Assembly: GCA_036743375.1 (NCBI GenBank)
Contig: DAINPP010000007.1
Span: 1 to 64,000 of the forward strand
Length of the DNA: 64,000 nt
DNA from: DAINPP01 sp036743375
GTDB taxonomy: Bacteria; Thermotogota; Thermotogae; MWEM01
Reading direction: 5' to 3'
The stretch's first letter is position 1. Each line of letters begins with the position of its first letter. Under the pieces are notes generated by a model that ran no database searches, had not been told where the DNA came from, and saw only the letters and a program-made list of their open reading frames with translations. A program made the position numbers and the translations under genes. Of this stretch, positions 34,320 to 43,413 are shown piece after piece.

Positions 34320-35756
34320 ATGCAAAAAGATTATAATAAGCAGATCGTTGAAAGGTTCGAAATGAACCTTTTTTCTTTTATAAGTGAATATACCGAAAAA
34401 CAGGATCGCTTTTTGCTCGCCGTTTCTGGTGGGATGGACTCTATGGTCATGCTGGATCTGTTTGAGCGTTTGAGTGAAAAGACGGGAATCTGTTTTTGTG
34501 TTGCGAATATGGATCACCGTATAAGGAAGGAATCTGAATTTGAACAGTCATGGTTAAGGGAATACTGTCGGGAAAAGAGTATTCCCTTTTTTGAAAAGAG
34601 GATGGATATTCCGCAATTGAAAGAAAAGGCGGGTGCCAGACAGAGTGTTGAACAGATTGCCCGTGAACAGAGATACGAATTCTTTACCGACGTCCGGAAG
34701 ACATTTGGAGCGGACTGGATCCTGACAGCCCATCACAGGGACGATCTGCTCGAAACGTTTTTACTCAGATTGCTGAGGGGAACGGGGTTGAACGGGTTGT
34801 CTATATTGAACAAGGTGGAAAGGCCTTTTTTAAGACCTCTGATAGATTTCTGGAGAAATGAAATCGAATGCTATTGTGGGATGAGAGGTCTGCATTATTT
34901 TGAAGATGAGACCAATGCCGATGAGAAATATATGAGGAACAGGATAAGAAAAAGGTTGATTCCGTTTATCTGCGAATCGTTTGGTGAAACATCGAAGGAT
35001 ATTTTGATAAGGGATCTAAATAATCTTAAAAGTTCTGCCGTCGTGATAGATGAATATCTTTCGGATTTCATGAAAAAGTGTACGTTTTCTGAAAAAAGCG
35101 TCTCTTTTGATGAGGAGGTTATTAAAGAAAGATCCGATGCGTTTATCGGTGAATGGCTGATCAGGCTTTATCAGCGCTGGAATGGGTCGCCAATAGGGTT
35201 GACCAATCTTAAGATAAGGGATATTATTTCGAGATTGAGGGTTTCCGGTGATTTTGAAATCACCATTTCGGAGGAGATCAGTTTTTTTAGGGGCGGGAGA
35301 ATCCTCTCTTTTGGGAGATTAACCGGATTACCCGCAAAAGTCACGGAAGAGACGATAGATTTTACCCTGAAAAATGAATTACTTAAGAAAAACGTCATCT
35401 ATTTTAATCTCGATGCGTTTCATTCGGGAAGGAAACTTGTTTTGGAACTCATAGATGATGTGGATTTCGATCAAATACAAGGTGAAGCGGTTTATGTCGA
35501 TTTTGACAAGCTTGATTTTCCGCTCACAATAAGATTCTGGAGAGAAGGTGATAGATTTAAACCATTGGGAATGAAGCATTACAAAAGAATTTCCCGCTTT
35601 TTTACCGATCGGGGAATAACAAAATTTGAAAAAAGAGAGCAGCTTATTTTGGAAGGTGTAAAACATGATATAATCTGTTGTATAGGACTGAGAAGTTCTG
35701 AAGATTATAGAGTGAACAGAGAAACGGTAAAGATATTAAAGATTGAGTATAAATGA
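34320..35756 (+). CDS. tilS: tRNA(Ile)-lysidine synthetase
   Basis: About 478 residues. The N-terminal PP-loop ATP-pyrophosphatase motif is SGGMDS at 36-41 in FLLAVSGGMDSMVMLDLF, followed by HHRDDLLETFLLRLLRGTG. The enzyme converts the wobble C of tRNA-Ile(CAU) to lysidine. Additional substrate-binding domains follow, ending in FKPLGMKHYKRISRFFTDRG. ATG 34320 has GGAG 6 bases upstream; the upstream open frame runs into the tRNA and is not coding. Co-transcribed with tRNA-Thr and probably ftsH, an association seen in many bacteria. Confidence 0.94.
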   Translation: MQKDYNKQIVERFEMNLFSFISEYTEKQDRFLLAVSGGMDSMVMLDLFERLSEKTGICFCVANMDHRIRKESEFEQSWLREYCREKSIPFFEKRMDIPQLKEKAGARQSVEQIAREQRYEFFTDVRKTFGADWILTAHHRDDLLETFLLRLLRGTGLNGLSILNKVERPFLRPLIDFWRNEIECYCGMRGLHYFEDETNADEKYMRNRIRKRLIPFICESFGETSKDILIRDLNNLKSSAVVIDEYLSDFMKKCTFSEKSVSFDEEVIKERSDAFIGEWLIRLYQRWNGSPIGLTNLKIRDIISRLRVSGDFEITISEEISFFRGGRILSFGRLTGLPAKVTEETIDFTLKNELLKKNVIYFNLDAFHSGRKLVLELIDDVDFDQIQGEAVYVDFDKLDFPLTIRFWREGDRFKPLGMKHYKRISRFFTDRGITKFEKREQLILEGVKHDIICCIGLRSSEDYRVNRETVKILKIEYK

Positions 35757-35797
35757 TAGATATGTGAAGGGAGGGAGCGGATAACAACCGCATAGAT

Positions 35798-37795
35798 TTG
35801 CAGAATACAATAAAAGACAGATTTATATCAAAATTCGCTTCAAATAACGGCAACGATGACAATAATCAGAGGAGAGATCCAAGATTCTCCATGAACAACA
35901 GGCCCCCAAGAAAGACCAATAACCAGTTGTTACTTTTACTGGCGATGGTAGGTATCATCATCGTTATAGCGATGGCTTATCAGGGACCGATGGTCAGTTC
36001 GACACAGGTGGTTGATTTTACCACTTTCTATTCTATGGTGAAAGATGGGAAAGTCAGTGAGATTGTAATAGATGACGGCGGCAGTATCACCTTCAAGAGT
36101 GCCGGTTCATTCCAGGATACCGTATACGAGGTATATGCCCCGTGGGTACTGAAGGATTCCTCTATCATGGATGAACTGATAAACAGTGGCGCGAGGATCA
36201 AGGGAAAGCACAACTCGGGAGATCTGTGGCTGACGATCATATTCAACATTGTGCCTTTGCTGCTCTTTGTATTTATTTTCTTCTCCATGATGAGGTCCGT
36301 CTCGGGTAGAGGGGGCAACCAGGCGTTTACGTTTACAAAAAGTCCGGCAAAGAGGCTCGGTAAAGACAGAAAGAAAGTTACATTTAAAGATGTGGCCGGA
36401 GTGGATGAGGCCATAGAGGATCTTCAGGAAATGGTCATGTTCCTCAAAAATCCCCAGAAATTCAAGAAACTGAAGGCCAGAATGCCGAAGGGTGTGTTGC
36501 TCGTAGGTCCTCCGGGAACCGGTAAGACACTTCTTTCAAGGGCAGTAGCCGGAGAGGCGGATGTTCCTTTCTTCCACATGAGTGGTTCTGATTTCGTGGA
36601 ATTATTCGTCGGGGTTGGTGCCTCACGCGTCAGGGATCTCTTTGCACAGGCGAAGGCCGCCAGTCCGTCGGTCATCTTCATCGATGAAATAGACGCGGTT
36701 GGTCGTCACAGAGGAGCCGGTCTTGGCGGCGGGCACGATGAAAGGGAACAGACGCTCAACCAGATCCTTGTTGAGATGGATGGATTTGAGGGAAACGAAG
36801 GGGTTATCGTCATGGCTGCAACGAACCGACCCGATATCCTCGACAGGGCACTCCTGAGACCGGGACGTTTTGACAGAAAAGTTGTCGTGGATCCACCCGA
36901 TGTGAGGGGAAGAGAAAAGATACTGGAAATATATCTGAAGGACAGACCGAAAGCGGATGAAGTTCAGATTCCGATACTCGCCAAACGAACACCGGGTTTT
37001 GTCGGGGCTGACCTTGAAAATCTGGTCAACGAGGCCGCACTTCTCGCTTTGAGAGCGGAAAGAGAACAGATTAACATGGAAGACATGGAAGAGGCTATAG
37101 ACCGTGTTATAGCCGGTCCTGAGAGAAAAAGCCGTATTCTTTCAGCGGAAGAAAGGGAGATTGTCGCTTATCATGAACTCGGACATGCCATTATTCCAAC
37201 TGTGCTCAAGACGAATGAACCGGTGCACAGGGTGTCCATCATACCGAGAGGTCATGCGGCGCTTGGTTATACACTGCAGCTTCCCGAAAAAGATAAATAC
37301 TTAAACAGTAAAACGGAACTTCAGAACAGGATCATCGGACTTCTTGGCGGAAGAGCGGCCGAGCAGTATTTCTTCGAGGAGATTACGACGGGCGCTTCCA
37401 ACGATATTGAAAGGGCTACGAAACTTGCCAGATCGATGGTCTGTCAGCTTGGAATGAGCGAAAACATGGGTCCGGTCATGTGGGAGAACGAAGAGCAGGA
37501 AGTGTTCCTCGGAAAAGAGATTTCCAAAACAAGAAACAGCGAGAAAATAGCATTTCAGATAGATCTTGAAGTAAAGGATCTCATCAACAAATCCTATCAG
37601 AAAGCGCTGGATATTATCGCGAGATTCAGCAGGGAGATCAGACATCTTGCCGGTATTTTGCTTGAAGAAGAGGTGCTTGAGGGAGATTATCTTCGTGAAT
37701 TACTTGAAAAGGAAGTAAGTTCTCATGTCAACGGAAAATCAGAAAACACTGAAAATATCGAAATCCCGGAGAATGAAACGAAAGAGCAGGATTAA
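35798..37795 (+). CDS. ftsH: ATP-dependent zinc metalloprotease FtsH
   Basis: A 665-residue membrane protease. Two membrane helices (43-61 and 143-165) flank a small external domain; then an AAA+ ATPase with Walker A GPPGTGKT at 237-244 and Walker B VIFIDEIDAVGRHR; then the M41 protease with HELGH at 459-463. It degrades damaged or short-lived membrane and cytosolic proteins. The start is uncertain: TTG 35798 is the first usual start codon in frame, but the GGGAGGG site lies about 22 bases upstream, with ATA 35792 and no ATG/GTG between. The C-terminal Asn/Glu-rich tail overlaps the next gene. Confidence 0.95.
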   Translation: MQNTIKDRFISKFASNNGNDDNNQRRDPRFSMNNRPPRKTNNQLLLLLAMVGIIIVIAMAYQGPMVSSTQVVDFTTFYSMVKDGKVSEIVIDDGGSITFKSAGSFQDTVYEVYAPWVLKDSSIMDELINSGARIKGKHNSGDLWLTIIFNIVPLLLFVFIFFSMMRSVSGRGGNQAFTFTKSPAKRLGKDRKKVTFKDVAGVDEAIEDLQEMVMFLKNPQKFKKLKARMPKGVLLVGPPGTGKTLLSRAVAGEADVPFFHMSGSDFVELFVGVGASRVRDLFAQAKAASPSVIFIDEIDAVGRHRGAGLGGGHDEREQTLNQILVEMDGFEGNEGVIVMAATNRPDILDRALLRPGRFDRKVVVDPPDVRGREKILEIYLKDRPKADEVQIPILAKRTPGFVGADLENLVNEAALLALRAEREQINMEDMEEAIDRVIAGPERKSRILSAEEREIVAYHELGHAIIPTVLKTNEPVHRVSIIPRGHAALGYTLQLPEKDKYLNSKTELQNRIIGLLGGRAAEQYFFEEITTGASNDIERATKLARSMVCQLGMSENMGPVMWENEEQEVFLGKEISKTRNSEKIAFQIDLEVKDLINKSYQKALDIIARFSREIRHLAGILLEEEVLEGDYLRELLEKEVSSHVNGKSENTENIEIPENETKEQD

Positions 37796-38237
37796 ATCCT
37801 TTATCCTGCTGATTTCCATATTTATCCCGTTTACTACGACAATGCTGGGTTCCCTTACGTTCAGTATGGGAGCCGGCGTTGAACGAATAGAAGAGACCGT
37901 TCCCTTTTTAACAGCTCAGCTTAAAACTGAGTATCTTTTTTTGGATAACGATTTTACATATCTCCAGGAATTTGGTATCATAGATACGTTGGGGTTTTCT
38001 TTGAAACTTGACAATGAGTTATCTCCGAGTTTGGGAATATCGACTGCTTTCGGGTATAATAACATGGGAGACTTCTTTTTTGAGAAGGATGGCGTTATAC
38101 TCAATGCGGGAATCATGTATTCTAACGATGTTTATACGTTACTTTTAGAGTTTGGGGAGTATATCACGTTCGAGGGTGAAATGGGTCAAATGCCAATAAT
38201 AAAATTTTCTTGTTCCATTAAGATAGGGGAGTGGTAA
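37725..38237 (+). CDS. Predicted exported protein, possible small outer-membrane beta-barrel
   Basis: A 170-residue protein I do not recognise by family. A basic N-region (KRKSRIKS) and hydrophobic stretch FILLISIFIPFTTTMLG form a signal peptide. The rest has alternating strands with repeated ends such as LKTEYLFLDNDF, LGFSLKLDNEL and IKFSCSIKIGEW (terminal aromatic), which would fit a short barrel or surface protein. Starting at ATG 37725 (AAGGA 11 bases before), it overlaps ftsH by 71 bases; ATG 37773 would cut that to 23 but has GGAG only one base away. The lipoprotein gene follows after 3 bases, suggesting one envelope unit. Confidence 0.55.
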   Translation: MSTENQKTLKISKSRRMKRKSRIKSFILLISIFIPFTTTMLGSLTFSMGAGVERIEETVPFLTAQLKTEYLFLDNDFTYLQEFGIIDTLGFSLKLDNELSPSLGISTAFGYNNMGDFFFEKDGVILNAGIMYSNDVYTLLLEFGEYITFEGEMGQMPIIKFSCSIKIGEW

Positions 38238-38240
38238 AAA

Positions 38241-39881
38241 GTGAAGAAGGCATCACTGTTAGTTCTTTTATCAGCCATGATAGTTATGATGTTTACGGGA
38301 TGTTTGTTTTTGGAAAAAGCGGTAAAGTTAGAAATTACAGGTGCGACAGAGGTATCTTTCGGTTCCAGTCAGCAGTTTGAGGTAAAGGTTATCTCAAGCA
38401 GCGCCGGTGGAGTCGGTGACGTGTTCGCAAAGGATGCCGAAGTAAAGAGTGTCAAATGGAATTTTGAAAATACGACACATTCGGAAGGTTCTTTTTCACA
38501 GACCCTTACGGGGGACGCGGGAAGAAAAATATCACCTTCATTTACAACTGCGCCCGGTACCTACGTGTTAACGGTTACGGTTACGACGACAGCGGAAAAT
38601 ATCCATACCAAGACGTATACCTTTAAAGTTGAAAAGGCTTCTCCGACTGTATCGGTAGTGCCGAAGATATCGGATTCACAGATATCATGGGATACTATTG
38701 AAAAGAATGATGATGTAGATATGTTTATAACGATTGCGGATTCACAGATCAGCGAAGAAAAGTTGAATGAATATATCGTCAAGTGGAAAGTAACACACGA
38801 CAGTACCACGGATTCCTCGTCTCTTCTAAAATACGGTGATGTAAAAGAGTTTACCTATGAATTTACTTCGAAAGCAGCTTATACGGTAGCATTAGAGATA
38901 ACGGGCCCGTTTGGTGACGTATACACGGTTCAGGTCAGCAATTTCAGCATCACAACGGCAAAACCGGAACAACCCGTACTTGTGGGAACACCGTCATGGG
39001 ATGCAGATGGCTCGAGGTTTGAGGTTGAGGTTAAGACCGGAGAAGATGTTCTCTATTATGAGATGCTGAAAAAATCCGCTGAAAGTGATCAGTACTTCTT
39101 CGTTTACAGGGCTTTTGTCGGATCCGCTTCTACCGTTAAGCTCTATGATTCAAACGTTGTCGGCAGTGAGGCAACCTATAAGATCTATGGAGTAGATGGT
39201 GGACAGTCTATCGGGACTTCTTTGATAGAGACCTTTGAGATTCCAAACCGACCCCCATCACAGGCTGAAGTCATTTCACCGGTTGGAATGGTGACCGGCA
39301 TGGATTATACGAATCCGCTTTCGATGTTCTGGACAAATGGAAAAGATAATGACCTCGGAGATACGGTAAGATACGATGCCTTTATCGGAGAATCAAGAGA
39401 ATCTCTCAGTTATTTCCTCGGCACGACAAGCGATACGAACATAGCGATAACGAAACAGCTTGTATCCGGTAATGCCTATTACCTGAGGGTAGATTCATTT
39501 GATTCCGAAAACAAGACGACGGGAAAGGTATATTCCTTTACGTTTGAACCCCAGACGATCACGCCTCTCGTGAACAGTGCAAGACTCGATACGACGACAA
39601 ATCCGTACAGACTCGATATCCTTGATTTTACAGATACAAACGGTATTCCTGCCAACTACACGAGAACCTATGAAGTGGAACTCAGCAGGTATGCATCTTT
39701 TAACGATTCAAAAAAATTCAAGGTAACACGCTATTCGGCTTTAAATCTTCCGATTAACGTCCCATCCTATGCGTATGACGGAAATGGAAAGATGTTTGTA
39801 AGGATCAGAATTACCTATGAAAATGCATATATGAAGATTACGACCAAGTGGTCAAGTGCCACGGCTGTAACGATCAGATAA
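38241..39881 (+). CDS. Predicted lipoprotein with Ig-like/PKD- and fibronectin-type repeats
   Basis: A 546-residue protein with a lipoprotein signal (MKKASLLVLLSAMIVMMFTG then Cys21). Segments such as VSFGSSQQFEVKVISSSAGG and GTYVLTVTVTTTAE resemble Ig-like or PKD modules; PEQPVLVGTPSWDADGSRFE and RPPSQAEVISPVGMVTG resemble fibronectin type III-like modules, so three to four beta-sandwich domains. No enzyme motif. The start is GTG 38241, 3 bases after the upstream exported protein. Probably an envelope or cell-surface structural protein; the function is unknown. Confidence 0.7.
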   Translation: MKKASLLVLLSAMIVMMFTGCLFLEKAVKLEITGATEVSFGSSQQFEVKVISSSAGGVGDVFAKDAEVKSVKWNFENTTHSEGSFSQTLTGDAGRKISPSFTTAPGTYVLTVTVTTTAENIHTKTYTFKVEKASPTVSVVPKISDSQISWDTIEKNDDVDMFITIADSQISEEKLNEYIVKWKVTHDSTTDSSSLLKYGDVKEFTYEFTSKAAYTVALEITGPFGDVYTVQVSNFSITTAKPEQPVLVGTPSWDADGSRFEVEVKTGEDVLYYEMLKKSAESDQYFFVYRAFVGSASTVKLYDSNVVGSEATYKIYGVDGGQSIGTSLIETFEIPNRPPSQAEVISPVGMVTGMDYTNPLSMFWTNGKDNDLGDTVRYDAFIGESRESLSYFLGTTSDTNIAITKQLVSGNAYYLRVDSFDSENKTTGKVYSFTFEPQTITPLVNSARLDTTTNPYRLDILDFTDTNGIPANYTRTYEVELSRYASFNDSKKFKVTRYSALNLPINVPSYAYDGNGKMFVRIRITYENAYMKITTKWSSATAVTIR

Positions 39882-39905
39882 ATAACGATTTTGAAAATAA
39901 AATTT

Positions 39906-39931
39906 AACGGGCTTTGATAAAGCCCGTTTTT
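39906..39931 (+). terminator. Rho-independent terminator after the lipoprotein gene
   Basis: A 10-bp stem AACGGGCTTT/AAAGCCCGTT, a 3-base GAT loop and a T-run. Confidence 0.88.
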
Positions 39932-39949
39932 GTCATAGGGGTGAAAATA

Positions 39950-40777
39950 ATGTCTAACTGCGATTACAAAAAGAGAGTAGAAAATGTAGCAGAGTTTCTG
40001 AAGGGAAAGCTCGTTGAAACACCCAAGATAGGGATTATTCTGGGATCAGGTCTCTCCGGTATTGCCGATCAGCTTGAGAATAAAAAAACTATGAAATATT
40101 CAGAAATTCCTGATTTTCCCGTATCAACAGCTCCCGGTCATAAAGGGGAACTGACTTTTGGCAAACTCGGAAATAATGAAGTTGTTCTGATGAATGGAAG
40201 ATTCCATGCTTATGAAGGGTATGATATGAAAACGGTTACTTTTCCCATAAGAGTCATGCAGCTTCTCGGTATAGATTATCTGTTTATTACGAATGCGGCC
40301 GGTGGATTGAATCCGGATTTTGAAATTGGTGTTCCCATGCTCATCACGGATCATATCAACATGATCGGGGATAATCCGCTTGTTGGACAGAATATCGATG
40401 AATGGGGTCCGAGGTTTCCGGATATGTCGGATACCTACACTCAGGAATTGAGGACGAAGATTCTGGATATTGCCCGTGAAATAGGAGAACCTCTTTATGA
40501 AGGTGTTTATGTGGCTGTTTCCGGCCCCAATTTTGAAACTCCTGCCGAACTGAAGATGTTCAGACATATGGGGGGAGATGCGATAGGGATGTCTTCCGTA
40601 CCGGAGGCGATCTGTGCTTCACATGGTGGAATAAAGGTTGTCGGTTTGTCGGCAATTACCGATAAGGCAGTAGGAGAGGATCTGCAACCGCTTACGGCGG
40701 AAGAAGTCCTTGAAGTAGCTGATCGAGCCGGAAAAAAGATGGCGAGAATTATCAGTACATTTTGCAAGAAATTGTAA
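39950..40777 (+). CDS. Purine nucleoside phosphorylase (trimeric, PNP-I type)
   Basis: A 275-residue protein that splits inosine or guanosine with phosphate to base and ribose-1-phosphate. Diagnostic motifs: GIILGSGLSG near residue 25 (phosphate), MNGRFHAYEGYDM, ITNAAGGLNPDFE, and the base-binding region GPNFETPAELKMFRHMGGDAIGMSSVPE. Start ATG 39950 is preceded by GGGGTG; the upstream open frame runs into the terminator stem. uppP follows after 11 bases, probably co-transcribed. Confidence 0.93.
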   Translation: MSNCDYKKRVENVAEFLKGKLVETPKIGIILGSGLSGIADQLENKKTMKYSEIPDFPVSTAPGHKGELTFGKLGNNEVVLMNGRFHAYEGYDMKTVTFPIRVMQLLGIDYLFITNAAGGLNPDFEIGVPMLITDHINMIGDNPLVGQNIDEWGPRFPDMSDTYTQELRTKILDIAREIGEPLYEGVYVAVSGPNFETPAELKMFRHMGGDAIGMSSVPEAICASHGGIKVVGLSAITDKAVGEDLQPLTAEEVLEVADRAGKKMARIISTFCKKL

Positions 40778-40788
40778 GGTAAAAACGT

Positions 40789-41556
40789 ATGACAGAATTA
40801 TTTCAGACGATTGGAACCGGTCTGATACAGGGTACAACTGAGTTTTTACCAGTATCCAGTTCGGGACATCTTTTTCTTGCCAGAAATTTTCTTGGAATGA
40901 ATTTTGGAACGGAATATGTGGTACTCCTGCATGCAGGGACACTGCTCGCGGTGATTTTCTTCTTCTGGAGAGATTTGAAAGATATCATCACCGGTTTGTT
41001 CACGGGAAAGATGAGTGCTTGGAAACTCTTTTTTGCGTTGATTGCCGGGTCAGTTCCGGCGGCCGTTCTCGGCATTTTGGGACAGGATTTCCTGGAGCAG
41101 CACCTTACCGGGAATCTGGTAATAGGGGCTTCTCTGATTGTTACGGGTGTTCTGTTGTTTCTCTCGGACCGTTTTAAACAGGGGAGATACTCTATAGCCG
41201 ATATAGGATTGAAACTGGCCTTCTTAATCGGAATCTTTCAGGCCTTGGCCATTGTTCCTGGAATCTCAAGGAGTGGGTTGACACTCGTTGGAGCCTTATT
41301 GCTCGGGGTGAAAAGAGAAGATGCCTTCAAATTCTCCTTTTTGCTCTCCATACCGGTTATTCTCGGTGGTGCCTTACTGGAAATGGATGCCATCACACAG
41401 GTTCAGAATGGATTGTGGGGGTTTGCCGTTGCCGCCGCCTCGGGTTTTTTTGCGTTATGGCTTCTGCAGATACTGACCAGATCAAAAAAATTGAAATACT
41501 TTTCGTTTTATTGCTGGGCGATTGGTACCTTTTCGATCGTCATGAGTTTTGTATAA
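40789..41556 (+). CDS. uppP: Undecaprenyl-diphosphatase (UppP/BacA)
   Basis: A 255-residue integral membrane protein with about seven to eight helices. The catalytic motifs are GTTEFLPVSSSGHLFLA near residue 15 and VPGISRSGLTLVGA near 158. It hydrolyses undecaprenyl diphosphate so that the lipid carrier can be reused in peptidoglycan synthesis. The stop codon lies within a terminator stem. The tie to the nucleoside phosphorylase is only positional. Confidence 0.95.
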   Translation: MTELFQTIGTGLIQGTTEFLPVSSSGHLFLARNFLGMNFGTEYVVLLHAGTLLAVIFFFWRDLKDIITGLFTGKMSAWKLFFALIAGSVPAAVLGILGQDFLEQHLTGNLVIGASLIVTGVLLFLSDRFKQGRYSIADIGLKLAFLIGIFQALAIVPGISRSGLTLVGALLLGVKREDAFKFSFLLSIPVILGGALLEMDAITQVQNGLWGFAVAAASGFFALWLLQILTRSKKLKYFSFYCWAIGTFSIVMSFV

Positions 41557-41584
41557 AAGGGTCTCTTTTCGAAGAGACCTTTTT
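41555..41584 (+). terminator. Rho-independent terminator after uppP
   Basis: Arms AAAAGGGTCTCTT/AAGAGACCTTTTT (one G.T pair) around a UUCG loop, with a T-run; it overlaps the uppP stop codon. Confidence 0.9.
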
Positions 41585-41633
41585 TTGTTATTATGGATGC
41601 TCATTAATACAATTATCTACTATTTGTAATGTG

Positions 41634-41661
41634 TTGACAATTTTTTAAAATGGTGTATAAT
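41634..41661 (+). promoter_or_regulatory. Strong promoter of the thiamine diphosphokinase / DUF4912 / branching enzyme operon
   Basis: TTGACA at 41634-41639 and TATAAT at 41656-41661, 16-base spacer. The leader of about 125 bases is A-rich. It contains a possible 10-codon open frame from ATG 41691 with a weak ribosome site; no TPP riboswitch core is seen. Confidence 0.82.
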
Positions 41662-41795
41662 ACTTAAAAAGAAGGTTATAAATCTACAAAATGAGGCAAA
41701 AAACGAAGAAATACTTACGTTAAACCGATATATTCTACTGTAATCAGTTCTATTCATCTAAAATCAGATAAAACAATATTTTTGGAGAAATGAAT

Positions 41796-42473
41796 TTGGA
41801 AGATAAAAGGGGTTTAATAATCGGAGGCTATCCTTTAACGAATGAGGAAAGGATGTATATCCTTAATCAACAGAGTGATTCAGCGATGTGTTACATAGCC
41901 GTTGATGGCGGTTTGCTGCAATTCATGCTGATGGACATCGTACCGGATCTCTTCATCGGAGATATGGATTCGGTCAGGGAAAGTGCCTTGTTCTGGTATT
42001 TTAAACGGAGAAGAAACTGTTTTCTTCTAAAAAAAGATAAAAACTTCCTTGATATGGAAGCGGCGATAGATTCCATTGAAACAACATCTTTAAAGAAAGT
42101 GGAGATTTGGGGAGTGTTAGGTGGTAGAACCGATCAGACCTTTTCTTGTATCGCTCTTCTTAAACGAGCCCGCGAAAAGGGGATTGAACTGGTTTTGAGA
42201 ACGGGTGATGAGAGAATGGGGCTGATTTCCGGTAAAGTGGAGAGACAAATTCAATGTGAACCGGATGATTTATGGTCTTTTATCGCGATTTCTGAATGCG
42301 TAACGGGATTATCACTGAGCGGATTCAAATACAATCTGGAAAACCAGACTTTAAGGGATACAGAGACACTCACTTTGAGTAATGTGTCTGTTACGGATTG
42401 TGTGAACATCGGAATTGATAGTGGAGAAGTGTTGTATTTTAACAAGACGGGGAGGCATGAAAATGTGGAGTAG
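41796..42473 (+). CDS. Thiamine diphosphokinase-like protein
   Basis: About 225 residues. The N-terminal motif LIIGGYPL, then AVDGGLLQFM and PDLFIGDMDSV match thiamine pyrophosphokinase (TPK catalytic domain), as do KDKNFLDMEAAID and the substrate segment GGRTDQTFSC. It would make thiamine diphosphate from thiamine and ATP. The usual aspartate in KDxTD is kept as Asp in NFLDME, though the motif is somewhat divergent. TTG 41796 is chosen since GGAG lies 8 bases upstream; ATG 41790 would have a 2-base spacing. It heads an operon with carbohydrate genes and overlaps the next gene by 11 bases. Confidence 0.82.
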   Translation: MEDKRGLIIGGYPLTNEERMYILNQQSDSAMCYIAVDGGLLQFMLMDIVPDLFIGDMDSVRESALFWYFKRRRNCFLLKKDKNFLDMEAAIDSIETTSLKKVEIWGVLGGRTDQTFSCIALLKRAREKGIELVLRTGDERMGLISGKVERQIQCEPDDLWSFIAISECVTGLSLSGFKYNLENQTLRDTETLTLSNVSVTDCVNIGIDSGEVLYFNKTGRHENVE

Positions 42474-43413
42474 CAAGAGTCTTTCAGAGAAGACGGTCAG
42501 TGAGTTAAAAGATATAGCCAAATCGAGAGATATTAAAGGCTATTATAAGATGAGAAAAAAAGAGTTGATACAATCTCTTTCAAATGAACTGGTCAAAGAA
42601 ATTGATCCTACCTCTATGGAGCAAATCAGAAAGATGCTCAGAGGAGAACCGAGAATATTTGAATTGAGAAAGATCGCAAAAAAGATGGGAATTTCCTTTA
42701 AAAGAAATATGAAGAAGGCGGAATTGGAAGACCGAATTAAAAGATCTCTGATAAGACATGAAAAAGCAGAACAGCGTTCTGAATCTGCTTCGGGATTACC
42801 CGGTTCCCATCAACAGGCTATCAATCCGGGAAAGCCGGTTATTCCTGTTTTACCGAAGACATACGGGAAGGATAAGCTGGTGGCACTTCCTGTCAACCCC
42901 CTCTGGATCCATATTTACTGGGATTTCTCGGAGCAGACAACGGCTTTGATCAGGAAGCTTGAAATAAAGGGAGAAAAACTTCTTCTCAGAATTTATGATG
43001 TGACCTATATAGAATTCAACGGACATAATGCCCATCAGCTATGGGAATACGTGATACCCTTTAATGGGGAAAGAAAATTCTACGCCAATGTCAACAATCC
43101 CAATGCCTCGTACATCGGTGAGATTGGATATATCAACGAGAATGGGGAGTTTGTAACTCTTCTCAGAAGTAATCTCGTCAGAACACCGCCCAATACGTTT
43201 GCAGTTAAAAATGAGGAAAAATGGCTTGATCTCAGTTCTAATTATGAATTTTCAAAACCGGCTATCGGTGTTCTTGCAAGACCGAAATTAAAGGCCGTTG
43301 GCTCTTCATCAATGGTTCCTAAAGACTTTGGTCAGTTTACCATTACTTCCGGAGGAGGATCCTTTCTTTCTCTGAACGAAAAAGGCTTTGAATACAATGG
43401 AGGTGAAGAGTGA
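42463..43413 (+). CDS. DUF4912 protein with two N-terminal Rho_N/SAP-like motifs
   Basis: A 316-residue protein. Two short helical LEM/SAP-like units of the Rho N-terminal kind lie at residues 5-42 (LSEKTVSELKDIAKSRDIKG) and about 66-100 (FELRKIAKKMGISF). The DUF4912 domain covers about 135-270 (YGKDKLVALPVNPLWIHIYW). DUF4912 is of unknown function; the YWDF segment recalls carbohydrate-binding beta domains. ATG 42463 has GGAGG 7 bases before. The stop overlaps the branching enzyme start, so the proteins may work together on glycogen. The Rho_N units may bind nucleic acid, which is unusual for a glycogen-linked protein. Confidence 0.8.
   Translation: MWSSKSLSEKTVSELKDIAKSRDIKGYYKMRKKELIQSLSNELVKEIDPTSMEQIRKMLRGEPRIFELRKIAKKMGISFKRNMKKAELEDRIKRSLIRHEKAEQRSESASGLPGSHQQAINPGKPVIPVLPKTYGKDKLVALPVNPLWIHIYWDFSEQTTALIRKLEIKGEKLLLRIYDVTYIEFNGHNAHQLWEYVIPFNGERKFYANVNNPNASYIGEIGYINENGEFVTLLRSNLVRTPPNTFAVKNEEKWLDLSSNYEFSKPAIGVLARPKLKAVGSSSMVPKDFGQFTITSGGGSFLSLNEKGFEYNGGEE

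Noticed and set aside
41662..41795. TPP riboswitch before the thiamine diphosphokinase gene
   Set aside because: The conserved CUGAGA and ACCUGAU elements are absent and the leader is A-rich.
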